From positions 1,166,319-1,230,318 of the forward strand of contig ML976665.1 in NCBI GenBank assembly GCA_010015655.1: 64,000 bases of DNA. Reading direction: 5' to 3'. How positions within the stretch are numbered: the stretch's first letter is position 1; each line of letters begins with the position of its first letter. Made by a program: the position numbers and the translations under genes. This DNA comes from Bimuria novae-zelandiae CBS 107.79 (lineage: Eukaryota > Ascomycota > Dothideomycetes > Pleosporales > Didymosphaeriaceae). This document shows, piece after piece, positions 23,201 through 34,799 of the stretch. The notes under the pieces are model-generated. The model did no database searches, was not told the DNA's origin, and saw only the letters and a program-made list of their open reading frames with translations.

Positions 23201-25961
23201 GATGAAGGAAGAGGTTAGGCGGGCTTTGACCCTAGTCGCACTCTAGGAAGGTTCCTTCATGCATCTATCCTCTAGCCGCATATGCATGAGGAGGGATCAA
23301 TCGCTCGAGGCTCGACTCACTATGCATACAACTTGTACGAGCTTGCTGATAGCAAGCTCATTATGTAGTCATCGGTGAGCATTGCTGAAGCTGCTGTTGC
23401 CGGGTCCGGATGCATTGGTCGTCTCTTGAGGTTGATCTGGTCGGCGCTCCAAGGCCGGGTTCGTGAGCTCATTGGTAGCACTACGAACTTGGAGCCTATG
23501 ACTAGCTAGACTATAGTACGGCGTTTATCAATGCGGGCGGTCGACAGTGTGTGAGGCCCGTCCTTACAGCCGTGATGAGCACGTTGGGCTTCCGGCCCAA
23601 TACCAGCACTGAGCGGACGCGGACGGACACGAAGCCAATGACGCAAGCAAACACAACGCACAAAACGAGGTCGATACTCGCAACGCCCACGAGGCCTTTA
23701 CTCAAGACAAGCGAGCGCGATGGATGGAGTAACTTCAGACGGCATCTTGGTGGTACAAGGGTCGCATGCTGCCGTTGCCAGAAGCGAGGTGCTAAGAGAG
23801 ACGAAGAGCGTGGGTAGATGGGTGCTACGTGTAACGGTCTGAACTGCTTGGTCGGCTACCAGTCGTCGTATGCCTCTACCAAGCTCGTGCATGCCAAGAA
23901 CTATGGTGGAAGAAGACGATCCGCTCCTATGGAACATTCAGGGTTTCAGGGTATCATCAGGCGCGCGCGGAAATGGAAGGGTAGCTGTGGCTTAGGATTT
24001 TGCTCGGTTTGGTGACGTTACGATGAGCCTGGCCGAGAAAGTTTTTAGACATGAGGCTGATTTTCTCCGAGCATTTGTGTCTCAATGGACGAACGCGAAG
24101 AATGCCCGTAACTTACTCTGTAATTTCTAAAAAAACGGTTTGACAAGAAGTGCGATGAGGACATCTGTATCTTTCTTTGCCGCGTAAACACGTTGTCCCA
24201 TTAGACTGTCAGTGGAAATGGTTCCCGGTGTAGCGATTCCGCCTTCGAATCAAGGCTAGACTTAGAGAGGGGAGATGTATTCCTAGCTTTGTCCGTTGAT
24301 GTTGATATGTTTTTGTGGCGCGGTGTTGATCGCTCTGTTAGCGTTGGCGCATATAAAAGTGGGTACGCGCGGTATGATTGTGAGCATAGCCGAGCTAGAG
24401 GTGACTAAGAGGGAGCCTAGGGCTGTCTCATGTTACCAGAGGAGGTATTTGGGTTGAGTATACAGAATCGAGCTGTAGACTGAGTAACGCAACTCGATGC
24501 GGGTTTATATTCCATACAATAGGTCCAAATACACCATTCCTTTTATCATAATCAAAGTTGTCCTCGTGAACAGAAAGGTTACGGTAGGTCCAGATAGCCT
24601 GTCGAGCGATTACCATAACGGCCAAGGACCAACAAGATTACTCATGCGTCTGACGATAGACCTGCAACCTTACACCCTCGCAACAAGAACCTGCGACGTC
24701 AAAGCCAGGACACTCGGAGAGAGTGCAAGTAACGCGGAAAAATGCAACCAAAAAGAGCAGGTACGCCAGCCATTGTGGTGGTAATACCGAAGGAGTGGTG
24801 CAAACAACCTCGGGCGTTTTTGGAGAAGCGGTGTGAGCGTATACATATACTGACAGCTGAGTGCGTCACTTAGAGCCCTGGCAAGGTTATCCATGACAAG
24901 CATGTCGATAGTGCATGTGCCGTATCGCAATTGTACACCATCTTGACTAAGCTTCAGCTTCATTCCGAAGAGACAGGCCAGCTTTCCAAGGCTGTCTTCA
25001 AGCTTGATATCCTGTGGCGCTCCGCAGCTCTAACTCTCGAGGGTGAATCGCCCGAAGCCATTCAGAGGGAGTCCAAGGTTTTCTCGTGGGGTGCGACTGC
25101 GTTAGGACGATAAACGCGTGCGGCGAGGAGGTTGTTACGAGATCATCTCCTCCCACGGCGGGTGGAAATCTCCACGCGTTGAGTTCCTGTATCAGCCTCC
25201 AAATAAACGACCCAAGGAATCAACTACAAAACCAGCATCGAAGTTACCCACTGCCAGGTTCGAGCTCGTGGGGAGGCGGAGATGGATGTGCTTTCCAGTG
25301 TTTATATTAAAAACAACGCAAGTCGATTTAGCGTATGAACAAGCGAGATCGATCTTAACACGCGCGCTTTCCCAGTCTTGGCATCCAAGGACACCGAGCT
25401 GCTCAAGTGCGACCGGCAAGTTCTCTGTAGTTAGGTCACGTAGAATCTGGAGCTGCTACTAAAATTCATAAAACTTGTTGTTGTTAGTGCAAAAGTAGTT
25501 GTTCACCACAGCTTCCAGTTTAAGTATAGTGGATAGGATAATGCTGAGTAATCAATGCTACGGTGGCTTGAACCTTCTTATGTTACTGTTCGTCCTCACT
25601 AGCGTTCGCATTTAGCATAGCAACACGGCCTTTACCTTTTCAGGATGCAGTCCTGTCCTTAGTGAACATTGTGTAAGTAGAAGGGGAATTAAGCTACCCC
25701 GAAAGTGTTCATCTATTCACGAAAGCATCCAGGAACAGCTGTTGAGAGACTATTTCGATTTTCTAGTTTTTTTGACGCGAAGCGTTGAAAAATGTTACAA
25801 CAATGTAATAGACTAAATGCAGGCTGTCCTAGCTAATGTGATAACGAGAATTCGTAATAAAGGCGTAATAAAAGGGTGTTTCATCGATGGCACAAGCAGC
25901 CGTAGAAGTCGATATGTAAATTAGACGAACTACAACTGCAAACTTACATAACCAGTAACAC
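20242..25961. other. Long gene-poor region with two perfect hairpins
   Basis: About 5.7 kb without a convincing gene. The longest ORF (21080-21736, plus) has no domain, an unusual Ser/Arg/Cys composition and competing open frames. Two perfect inverted repeats stand out: 22085-22095 with 22112-22122, and 23339-23347 with 23351-23359. An ATATAAAAG box at 24351-24359 is TATA-like but has no convincing gene behind it. Base composition is not RIP-like until about 25500, where it becomes more AT-rich. Confidence 0.5.
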
Positions 25962-26150
25962 AAATCAAACATCCCCAATAAATCAAAATTCGCACCTCTA
26001 ACAAATCAAAACCAGACGTCCTCGATAAATCAAAAGTTGCGGTTGCAAAAATCAAAACTTGCGCCTCCAACAAATCAAAACTGCCGTCTCTAAACATCAA
26101 AAGTCGCACTCAACAAAGCAAAATCAGAACGCTCAATAAAGCAAAAGGCA
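25962..26150. repeat. Degenerate tandem array, about 23-bp period, nine units
   Basis: The core AAATCAAAA (late units AAAGCAAAA) recurs with starts at 25962, 25980, 26003, 26027, 26049, 26072, 26094, 26115 and 26138, so the steps are 18, 23, 24, 22, 23, 22, 21 and 23. The bases between cores are a looser pyrimidine/GC mix such as CTTGCGCCTCCAAC. It ends about 75 bp past the 3' end of the decayed gene on the minus strand. Confidence 0.8.
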
Positions 26151-26223
26151 AGTTCAAACATTTCTCACGTAGGGAGCTCAACTCTTACATCTTCCATCGT
26201 GCTCGTGCCTATAGAAGGAAAGC

Positions 26224-28633
26224 TCAAAGGCGGTGCAACGTGGCGTCGATGTAGGACCGCCTCTCGTAGAGTAGGAGTTCTGCGCGGCTTGGTATGAGGC
26301 GCGGTTCTGGCTCTCTTCGTTGATGATTCAATAACTCTGAAAGCACTCTCCAAGCCTCGCTTTCGAGCACGTAGTCGGCCATTCCACTATCCGTACATTC
26401 GTTGATGTCCTTGATGATGGTCTGGTGCGAGAGCTTGAGTTTAGTGTACCCCTCGATCAGCACGTGGCTCAACGGATGGCTCAACAGATGGGTTGCCACC
26501 CTGCACGATAGGGTTGTTTGGTACGTCATTTGAGGCGCCTCCAGCGTCCATTGGTTTAGGTGCCGGCTGACCATCTTCGGATCCCTGGGTGTTTCTGCTG
26601 CGGGTTCCGGGCGTTCGACGGGGGCGTTCGACGGGAGTATCTTCTGCCGTGGGTGTTTGATCGCCATGGTTGAGGTTCGTCTGATCCTCACTGCTACTGT
26701 TGATCGGTGGCTGTTGACGTGTCACAACCAGAGCCATTTCTTCCTCTGAAGATCCCGGGGTATGATTTTGGTCGTCTCTGCTTTCGAAGCCTTCCTCTGA
26801 AGATTCAGGGATATGGAAATAGTTGTCATCGACTTGGGACTTCTTCTCTGACGACATCGGGGTAATTTCTCGGTCTTCAGCGGCGTCGGTTCCTTCCCTA
26901 GTTGTTTCAGGGAACGGTTCTTCACCCATTTGGCCTCCAGGGCGTTCGTACCCCTGTTCTAACGCCCTATATACGTGAGACAGTTCGCCATCTGTTTCAG
27001 ATTCTTCCGATGACGACGAATACACAAAGACTGAGTCCCCATACTTCATACTCTTTCGGATACTTGTCGACGTGAGTGTAGAGCCCTGGTTGGTAGATTG
27101 TAGAAATGACTTGGATATCTCGATAAACTCTTGCAATAACGAATCTTGATCTGCAGTGTTCACAACAACGGCTTGGCCATTGGCACCTGGCTGAAAACAC
27201 GGTTTGCTCTTATCTCTAGAGTTACCGGCTTCTGCAAGTAACTGCAGGTTTCTACGAGTGAGTTTATGGGTTGCGGGGCGTTGATGAGCTTAGAGTTCCT
27301 CTATGGCTCCGTGCGCCATTCTCCAGAGATTGAAAGCACCGGGAGGCTGGGTAGGACGTCTCTGTAGGTTTAGCCATTTCCAGAAGGCGATCCATCCGGA
27401 ATATATCGATCGCCTTGGAAGTTGTCATTCCAAGGCTCTGCTGAAGAGCTTGATTCTAGTACCATCGGCTCCCCGGAGGTGGCGTGAAAATGCTCTTGCT
27501 TCCACTCGCGGCGATATGTCCATTCTTCAACGTTGCCTTCACATGCTCCACATGGAAGCTCTCAGTTTGAGTCGTGTATGAACCATTGTTCGCCAGGGGA
27601 AAGAGGCTGGGGTGGTAGGTGTATTCCTTCTTTGAGGTCATACTTGACAATGACGTCGAGCCAACTGTCTACCTTGGCGCGGTTGTGATGGTTGAAACAG
27701 GATAGAAAATATTTATTTTCCGCATCAGGCACCTCCTTAATACAGCTTCGCGCACGTATTTGAGGTAGATCTTCGAGTCCCAGCTGCTCAGCCCGTTTGA
27801 GTGTTTCGTACCAGAACTTGGCGGCATGTTCTTTCCCGATGACGATATCCCTCAGTTTGTCCTCGTATGCCATCGTAAAAGCTCGTCGGGCCTCAATTTC
27901 TGCTGGAGCGTAGTTATTCTTGTAGTTATTCTTTGTCCATTGCGCGCGATTTTCGAAATGTTGTTTCGTGACAGCCTCGTGGTGCTCGCGGAAATAAGAT
28001 AGCGTCGCAGCATATTCATCAAGAAGTGCTCGAGCGTCTTCTATGTTTCCGCCTGTCTTTGTGGTCGCGACCTGATGCACACCAGCTAGAGCAACCGTTT
28101 TCTTCGGGAAAGGCTGGGTAGGGTCAAAATAGTGTGCCTTGCGCCAAACTTCAGACATAAGAGGATCTATTTCCCACCACATTTCGGTCCATCGTTCGTG
28201 GGACTCTTTCAAATCTTGCAGGATTTGTTTTTTCCTTTTCCGATGCCTCCGCTAAGCTGTCCTTGGCTTTGTTTATCTTCAAGGACAGTTCCGACAACTC
28301 GTCGAAAATCTCGTAGAGGTGTTCACGCTTTGCACAGACCAAACGTCCTTTAAGGGCAGTAAGTCTTGGCTCTAGCACCTCGATCTGACTCTGTGTGTTC
28401 AGCTTCTGTTTCTCAAATTTCAGGAATTGGTCTCGACCATGACCCCCGTGGTAATTTTGATCCCCGAACCCTCTACGTATGGCGGCATTAAATTTCCTCG
28501 CTAGACCGTTCGACATGAGGAGCGCGGGCACTGTTCTTTCACCGTGTTTCAATTTGATCAGCTGAGCGGGACCGTCGAAATACTGATGCGGTCCATCGGT
28601 GCCTTTGAGATACCAAGGCTGGCACCTCGCCAT
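26224..28633 (-). pseudogene. Decayed large gene of unknown function, several frameshifts and stops
   Basis: Open segments on the minus strand chain into one likely gene. It starts at ATG 28633 (MARCQPWYLKGTDGPHQYFDG). A helical segment of about 135 residues runs to a six-A run (plus 28228-28233), where the frame must shift by one for the coiled-coil segment to continue (KQILQDLKESHERWTEMWW). The frame then runs to a TGA at 27562-27564. Coding-like sequence continues in the same frame past it (ELPCGACEGNVEEWTYRREW) to TAA at 27370-27372. Frame changes follow near 27270 and 26460. The acidic Ser/Glu-rich segment (27163-26441) and the tail ending at 26224 belong to the last parts. No family is recognised. 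Assembly errors at the A-run are possible, but the number of lesions favours a pseudogene. Confidence 0.6.
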
Positions 28634-28812
28634 CGGAAGAGCAGTTTTCAGTGGAAGGGTGCCGGAGTGTGAACCTTGGCCGAGTGTATCGGTGACACAA
28701 GTGGGTCTGGAGGAAAGCAGTCTGCAACAGGTATATCAAAAGCGCGTATAGTCAATTAATATCAGGCGATGACGTTATATTGTGGAAGCGGTAGGTTCGG
28801 AAGCCGCGAAGT

Positions 28813-29214
28813 GTGCTACGGAAGATCCGAACTTACGCCAAAATTGCGGTGAAATCGTACGAGGAACACAAGGGTCATGAACACCACTCCAGGGATCCGT
28901 TGCCCGCAAACGTCAACCATACCGAGGGAGTTCACTTAAGCGCGGACTTCATCAAAACCATGCAAACCTATCATGCCAATCGCCTCAAGTTGACCCAAGC
29001 CAGAACCAAGAAAAATCACACCCGCATGCGAGATCGATATTCGAAACTTCCCAAATATCCGGAGGGCAGCCTCGACATCGAAAACCTCATCAAGATCCGG
29101 GAAGCAATCAAAGCTCGACGAATGCCTCCTTCGCCACCACGCTCCCTTCACTATCTTTCGAGAATGGCCGCCATAGTCTCAGCTCTGCAAACCAGGATGA
29201 TACCAACTTCTTAG
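28813..29214 (+). pseudogene. Candidate coding fragment without an ATG
   Basis: An open frame of 133 codons begins at a GTG. The first in-frame ATG is far inside. The sequence is basic and looks coding (KSYEEHKGHEHHSRDPLPAN, LPKYPEGSLDIENLIKIREA). It sits about 180 bp from, and divergent to, the decayed gene at 26224-28633. It could be the 3' exon of a gene whose start is lost or spliced on. No family is recognised. The opposite-strand ORF at 28936-29151 is a shadow. Confidence 0.35.
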
Positions 29215-30424
29215 ATAAAGCAGATGAGACTCCGTGAAGCGGTAAGAATTGCAAGGCTAAAGGATCTCAGCAAGGGGAGAGTAAGCGATAGAAGAGTGAG
29301 TGACTCTGAGTGACTCTTGGATGCCTAAGCACTATGGTTCCAGCCCCGCAAATCGTGGTAGCGGCGGCAGTAATAAGTCTCCCAGCAAGTCTTCCAAAGA
29401 AAAAATGATACTACCATAGGAAAAGTACCGTATGCGACCATTGCCTTGCTTCCGCCACGGTGAGATTCTCGCGGCAATGCACTACAAGGGAACACGTTTA
29501 TTGTTGTCGCTGTCCGATAGGATGGGTCACAGAAACCTTTGCCTTACAGTGGTGAACAACGTTACTACCGGGCTATAAGTATGTAAATGGGTGCTCACTA
29601 GCTTTTGTGTTCTTTTGTTTGAAGCACCTGTTTAAAGCACTATTTTCGCTAAATTAAGCCTAAGCATTTTCCGATCACGGATCATCGCGCGGAGAACCAA
29701 GTAAGATATTTTAGTGGTAGCAAAACCTATTTGTGTAGACTTAAATATTTAATACATGCTAGGCAAAGTGAATCTCAGATTCCTTTGCAGTCGCTCTCTA
29801 CAGCCTAACGCTATATATAGATATTCCTTTGTTAATTCTTAGATATTGCAATCTTAACTTACATATTTAAATAACTACCTTTACTAGGTCTTTAGTATAT
29901 TTTTTAGCTAATGGCTTTTATACGGCTTTTTTTATCGCGCTTAGCCTAATATATAACCTTTTTTAAACTTTTTAAGAATATATTAAACGTAACTTCTTCT
30001 TGATTTTTATGCTATTTAAATACTATTATAGTTAGTTAAGTTGTTGTTTTTACTAAGAATAGAATACATACTAATATATACTAAGTTTATTGTAGTATAC
30101 GCTTAGTAGATTATTCTTATTATGTTTATTACTATTATTTTAATATATTATTTTAGTATAGCCTGGTCGTTGCTAGTAGCGTAAAATTTTATATTTTAGT
30201 TCATAAAAATATAATGGGTATTACTTTATAACTCTATCATAATAGTGAAATAATTCTATTTATAATAGAGGTTAGCCTTATTAAATCTAAAACTAAAATA
30301 TAGATAAAATATTCTGAGTGGCTTTATAAATATTAGTATACTATTTATTATTAGCGCTTTTACTAAAATTACTATATTGAATAAAAAGCGTAATCGCACT
30401 CGCAAGTAAAAAAAATAAAAAAAA
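29215..30424. other. Transition into AT-rich RIP-degraded DNA
   Basis: To about 29640 the composition is ordinary. After that the sequence becomes extremely TA-rich with no ORF, as expected for an old RIP-mutated repeat. It is the flank into which element A inserted at a TA (30425-30426). I cannot assign the original element. Confidence 0.55.
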
Positions 30425-30999
30425 TACCGTGTCTATACGCGTAACGCCCGGATTCGCGTAACGCGCCACTTTTTACTAGCAAAATTTAGAACACTAGTAA
30501 CTTGAAGCCATATAACTCTATAACTGCTTAATATTATTTAATTACTTTTTTAAGTATACAATATTAAATATCTCTACTATATATTTACAAGAAAATATTA
30601 TATAGAATATACCGTGCCTTGGCAGTTAGTGCACCACGTTAGTCAGTGCACCACCCCACTAAAATCGCTTAACTAGCAATATAAGACTACTAAGCCACCT
30701 ATAATTAATATTATTATAAGATTTTCTAGAGTTAAAGTCTCCTAAGCCTATAAATAATTACTAGCTACTTAAATTATTAATATTTACTTAGTATTTTAAT
30801 TATTTAGCTACTACGCGACTTTAAGGTAGATATAATAAATAAAACTTTATTAATATTTATAGCCCTACGCTAAGACTGTTTTTTCTTAATAAGTTTACTA
30901 AGAGGCTTTAAGGCTCTTTATTACCCTTTTTAGATAATTTAACATAATTCTAAAGTTACCTTTATACCTTATAGGCCTATTACTTAAGGTATTACTCTA

Positions 31000-32306
31000 T
31001 AGTTTTATTAGCCCTCTACTTCACACGTGTATTTTTAGTAGCTACTCAAGTAATACGCCTCTCTTAGAGTAGCCTTATTTTAAGCTACTAGCTAGCCTAA
31101 TAGACCTTTACTTACTTACTTTTTTAAAGCTATAGTTACTACGCTTTAGTATTTTTTATATTAATAATTACGTGCCCGCTATATACTATAGGATAATAAG
31201 AAAATAGATCCCCCTTAACCCTTATAAGGCTAATTAAAAGGTAGAGGCCTGCCTTGCTTTTAGCGTCTCTTTTAGATAGCTAAGGCTTTTTATAGGCCCT
31301 AATTTTTATATTCTACAAGCTAAGCTTATATAGAGGTTAAGTATACTATTTATTTTAGCTTTTTAGCCTTATTATTGGCCCTTATATTAATAGTAGCTTT
31401 TAGCAGCTAATTAATCTTTCTTTAATATATTCTATTAAGTACTAAAGTTAAACTCTTTTATAATTATTGCTTAAGAGGCTAAGCCTAATTAAAATTATTA
31501 AGAATAGTTATTACATCTAGGGGGGAAATGCTAGTAGCTTTAAAGGCCTAGAGGATTAATAGCTACCTTATAGTATTAACTTAGGCCTTCTAGAATAGGC
31601 TAAAAAAGTCTTTTTTTAGTAACAGAGGCTATCCTTAGGCTATTTTATAGGAAGGCTAATAGCTTGTTTAAATACGCTATTAATAGAGGCTTAAAGACGC
31701 AGACATCGAGAGGCTATAACGTATAAGTTAAATAAAGTAAATAGTTAGTTAACAGGATCTTATTATAATTATAATAGTTAATAAAATCTGTAGTAATATA
31801 AGAGCTATAACTATTAAGGATTAATAGTTAATATAATTATCTAGCTTTAGCGTTTATAAGGCGATTAAACACCTACTATAGCTATATAAGGCCTATTTAA
31901 TTGCTTAACTAGTTAAATTCTAATATTATAATAAAGGCCTAATAGTGTTTGGGATTAAGATCTTCGACCTAACTTAATTATATGTTTATAGAGGTGGCCT
32001 GATAGATAAGAGCTAGGTCTAAGGCAGATCCGTCGGCGCATATACAGGCGATGAGCGATATCCACTCACGGCTGCCATCCTGGATAGCTTGCCTTACAGC
32101 CTTGCTCTCATACAGAGGCCTATCAAAGATCCTCTTTGAGCGGGAGGTAATGCCAAGTAGGATGCCTTTTTCGTCTATATTGTACGTATACTAAGGCTCA
32201 ATTTGATACTGCTCCATCTTTTGCTATAGAAGATTAAAAAAGAGTTTATACTTAGCTAAGGAATTAGCTTTATAGCAGTTACTATTAATACTAGTTATTT
32301 ATTAAG
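31000..32306 (-). pseudogene. Element B transposase, DDE catalytic part
   Basis: Reading the minus strand from 32306: EQYQIEP, YNIDEKGILLGIT, SKRIFDRPLYESKAVRQAIQDGSREWISLIACICADGSALD, then QATS..VEDLNPKHY, ILNSYSSYIT, PLDVCVFKPL and ATSISPLD. This is the DDE_1 core of a Fot1/pogo transposase. The second catalytic block has Asn for Asp; the PLDV block keeps its Asp. Stops become frequent downstream of about 32000. The first 200 bp after the gypsy junction are clearly less mutated than the rest. The 3' end near 31000 is approximate. Confidence 0.8.
32302..32306. repeat. Gypsy target-site duplication, left copy (TTAAG)
   Basis: TTAAG immediately precedes the left LTR and follows the right LTR at 39863-39867. 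A 5-bp duplication is standard for Ty3/gypsy integration. Confidence 0.85.
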
Positions 32307-32782
32307 TGTTACGAGTTCAGGGAACCCGGATAGTGACACGACCACAGACGAGGATTAATAGGGGGAGGTAGAGGAAGTTGTGCTATAACTAGCCCGCGAG
32401 GACTTGCGGGGTTACTTATATTAGCTAAGGTTACGTAACCTTAATCTAATAGTAGCTCTAGATTAAGGTAATCTACTAAGAGCTTCGAACCAAGGTGATC
32501 CGCCAAGAAGGCCGGATCACCCAGAGACAGAGGAAGAAACAGACTAGTATATAGTGTAGTAGATTCTCCTATGTTATTTCCTTCCCGTAGTTAACTTACA
32601 TATCTTCTGTGCGAGTACATTCTCTTATATAAACTAATAGTTATTTTACTTTATTATAAAATAAAATTATCTAGCCTCGCGCTAAGTATCGCATTAGCTT
32701 ATACTATTAAATAATTTATAAAGTACTATAATACCTTACTACCCTAACTTAAATTAGAATAAGATATAAGAGCCTTATAATA
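32307..32782 (+). repeat. Left LTR of the gypsy element
   Basis: 476 bp, beginning TGTTACGAG and ending CTTATAATA (CA mutated to TA). It aligns end to end with 39386-39862; differences are almost all C/T and G/A. The first 100 bp are far less mutated than in the right LTR. Confidence 0.9.
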
Positions 32783-32989
32783 CTTTAACTACCCTATAGT
32801 ATAATAGTAAGACCTAGTTCGACCCTAGTAGCTTTAGCACCTAAGGAAAAGACACTATAAAAAGTAATTACTAAGTAGGGGGCTTAAATAGCTTAGCTTT
32901 AAGAAATTATTAACTGCATAAGTAAGAAAATAAGTAAATAAAAAAATATAAAATATTAACTAAAGATCCTAAAACTTAAACCCTATACT

Positions 32990-34140
32990 AAAAAGGGTTA
33001 CCTAGGAATATTCCTAATATAGATAGAACTATTTATCTACTATAACCTAAAATGGTTTAATATAAAATAAAATAAGATTTTAGTTACCTATATAAATATA
33101 TAAGATAAGGTGGTTATATAGGCTAAACTAATAATAGATAACTTCCTTAAGAATAGTAAACTAGAGGACTATAATTTAGACGCTACTAAAGACGCTTTTA
33201 AGGACTAAAAGTTCTTTTATAAAGCTATAAAAGAAATATTTAGTATAATTAATAAAAATTATTAGGCTAAAATATGTCTCTAACGCCTACGTTAAGAAAA
33301 ATTAGCAGTACTTTATAAACTAAAGTTTAAATAGATAGTAGTAGAACTTAATAGATAAGGAGAAGCCTTACTTATAATTACCTACTATAATAAATTAAAA
33401 GAGTTAGTTAAAGATAAACTAGTCTACTAAGGAAAAGTGGATAACCTAGAAAAGCTTATTAATAACGCTATTAAAGTAGACAATTGCCTATATAAATAGA
33501 AGCTAGAAAAGCAGCATAGTACCTGACTGCTCTCTAGGAAGGAAAACAACGGCAGACCCGCGGGAAGAGACAAGGACGGAGACGTCATCATGACTAACGA
33601 AGCCCGATGGTACAAAAAGAAAAACGGCAGGGGAAAGCAGCCGTACAAACCTAAGAAGGGCTACCAGGGCCGAAGCAGCATCTCGCAAGAAGAGCGAGAA
33701 CAGAGGTTTAAGGACAAGGCCTGCCTCTAATACGGCAAGTAAGGCCACTTCGCCAAAGACTGCGAAGGTCAGGAGACTAAGGTCAATACGACCAACCTCC
33801 TACGAGTAGCCATGGCCACCCTTACGCCGGCAGTAGCCGACGAAGTGGACCTCACGCAGGAGATCCCGGAACCAATAGAAGAAGAGGAAGAACGGAAAAC
33901 CCTCCCTGAATACCAGATCTTCCAGCGACTGGCAGACGACACCTGCTGGATGTGCAACAGTACCCTGCACCAATCGTCTCAGTGTGAGGCAAAAGTGGTC
34001 GTCCAAGGGGCACACGCATGGGACGCCTATTGGCTGGCTGAGAAACTACAAGGACCCCTAAAGCATTTCCTACGCCAGATTACGATACTAGAACGACATA
34101 AATACGCCAAATGGTGGCAATGCACGCGAAAAGGATGCTA
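32990..34140 (+). pseudogene. Gypsy gag with CCHC zinc knuckle and a Cys-rich extension
   Basis: The upstream part (32990-33510) is RIP-damaged. From about 33515 sequence quality recovers: basic KGYQGRSS..QEERE, then the knuckle KACL-YGK-GHFAKDC (about 33718-33765) with two TAG codons inside. An intact run 33812-34141 (109 codons) follows, holding acidic EPIEEEEER and the CWMCNSTLHQSSQC motif. Gag packages element RNA. The Cys-rich stretch after the knuckle is not part of the standard gag plan. The stop pair after GC at 34139 is where heavy damage resumes. Confidence 0.7.
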
Positions 34141-34799
34141 ATAGTACTTTAAGGCTAGAGTTAAGGCCTCCTATTTTCTAGGAGGCTTAGAGTATTATAG
34201 GTTAAAGGAAAGCTAGTATTGCGTACTAAATAATTACTATAAATATTTTCTAGTCTATTAGGCTAAGTACTATAAGTAAAATAACTAGTATTAATGCTTC
34301 GACATTACCTATAAACTATATAAATAATAAAAGTTTAAGATAGGCTAGCTCCCTTAGGGCCTAGATCCCTAGGATATAAGTATAATAATAAGAAGCACGT
34401 AGCTAGGAAAAGATAAAAACTACCTAATAATTAAATAGGACTAATATAACCTATAGTGCTTTATACACCTAAGCTTATAGAAGGAGGTAGCTTTTTTTAA
34501 TAGCTACTTAAGATATAGTATATTAGCCTAGAATAAATGCCTTACTCTAAATTGCCTATAGTATAGAAATTAGGGAGTATATAAATCTAATAAAATTAAG
34601 GAGACCTATACACTATATTAATAATAATATAAGTAGTATAGGGTTAAAGAAGTCTTCAAGCTAGCCTGGCTTAAAGGATAGATCTAAGAAGCAAAAGCCT
34701 TATAGAAGGTCTAAGATAAGTCTAAGGACTTAAAAAACTAAATTATTACTAAGTAATAAGCTATACTAGTAATAGTGTAATTATTATAGCTTATTAAGT

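Noticed and set aside
25962..26150. Periodic repeats considered as a CRISPR array
   Set aside because: Units are only about 9 conserved bases with 12-15 bp between, nothing like 25-40 bp repeats with 30-40 bp unique spacers; the genome is eukaryotic.
28228..28233. Programmed +1 or -1 frameshifting at the six-A run
   Set aside because: Other lesions lie downstream in the same gene (TGA, TAA and further shifts), so simple decay or sequence error is the better reading.
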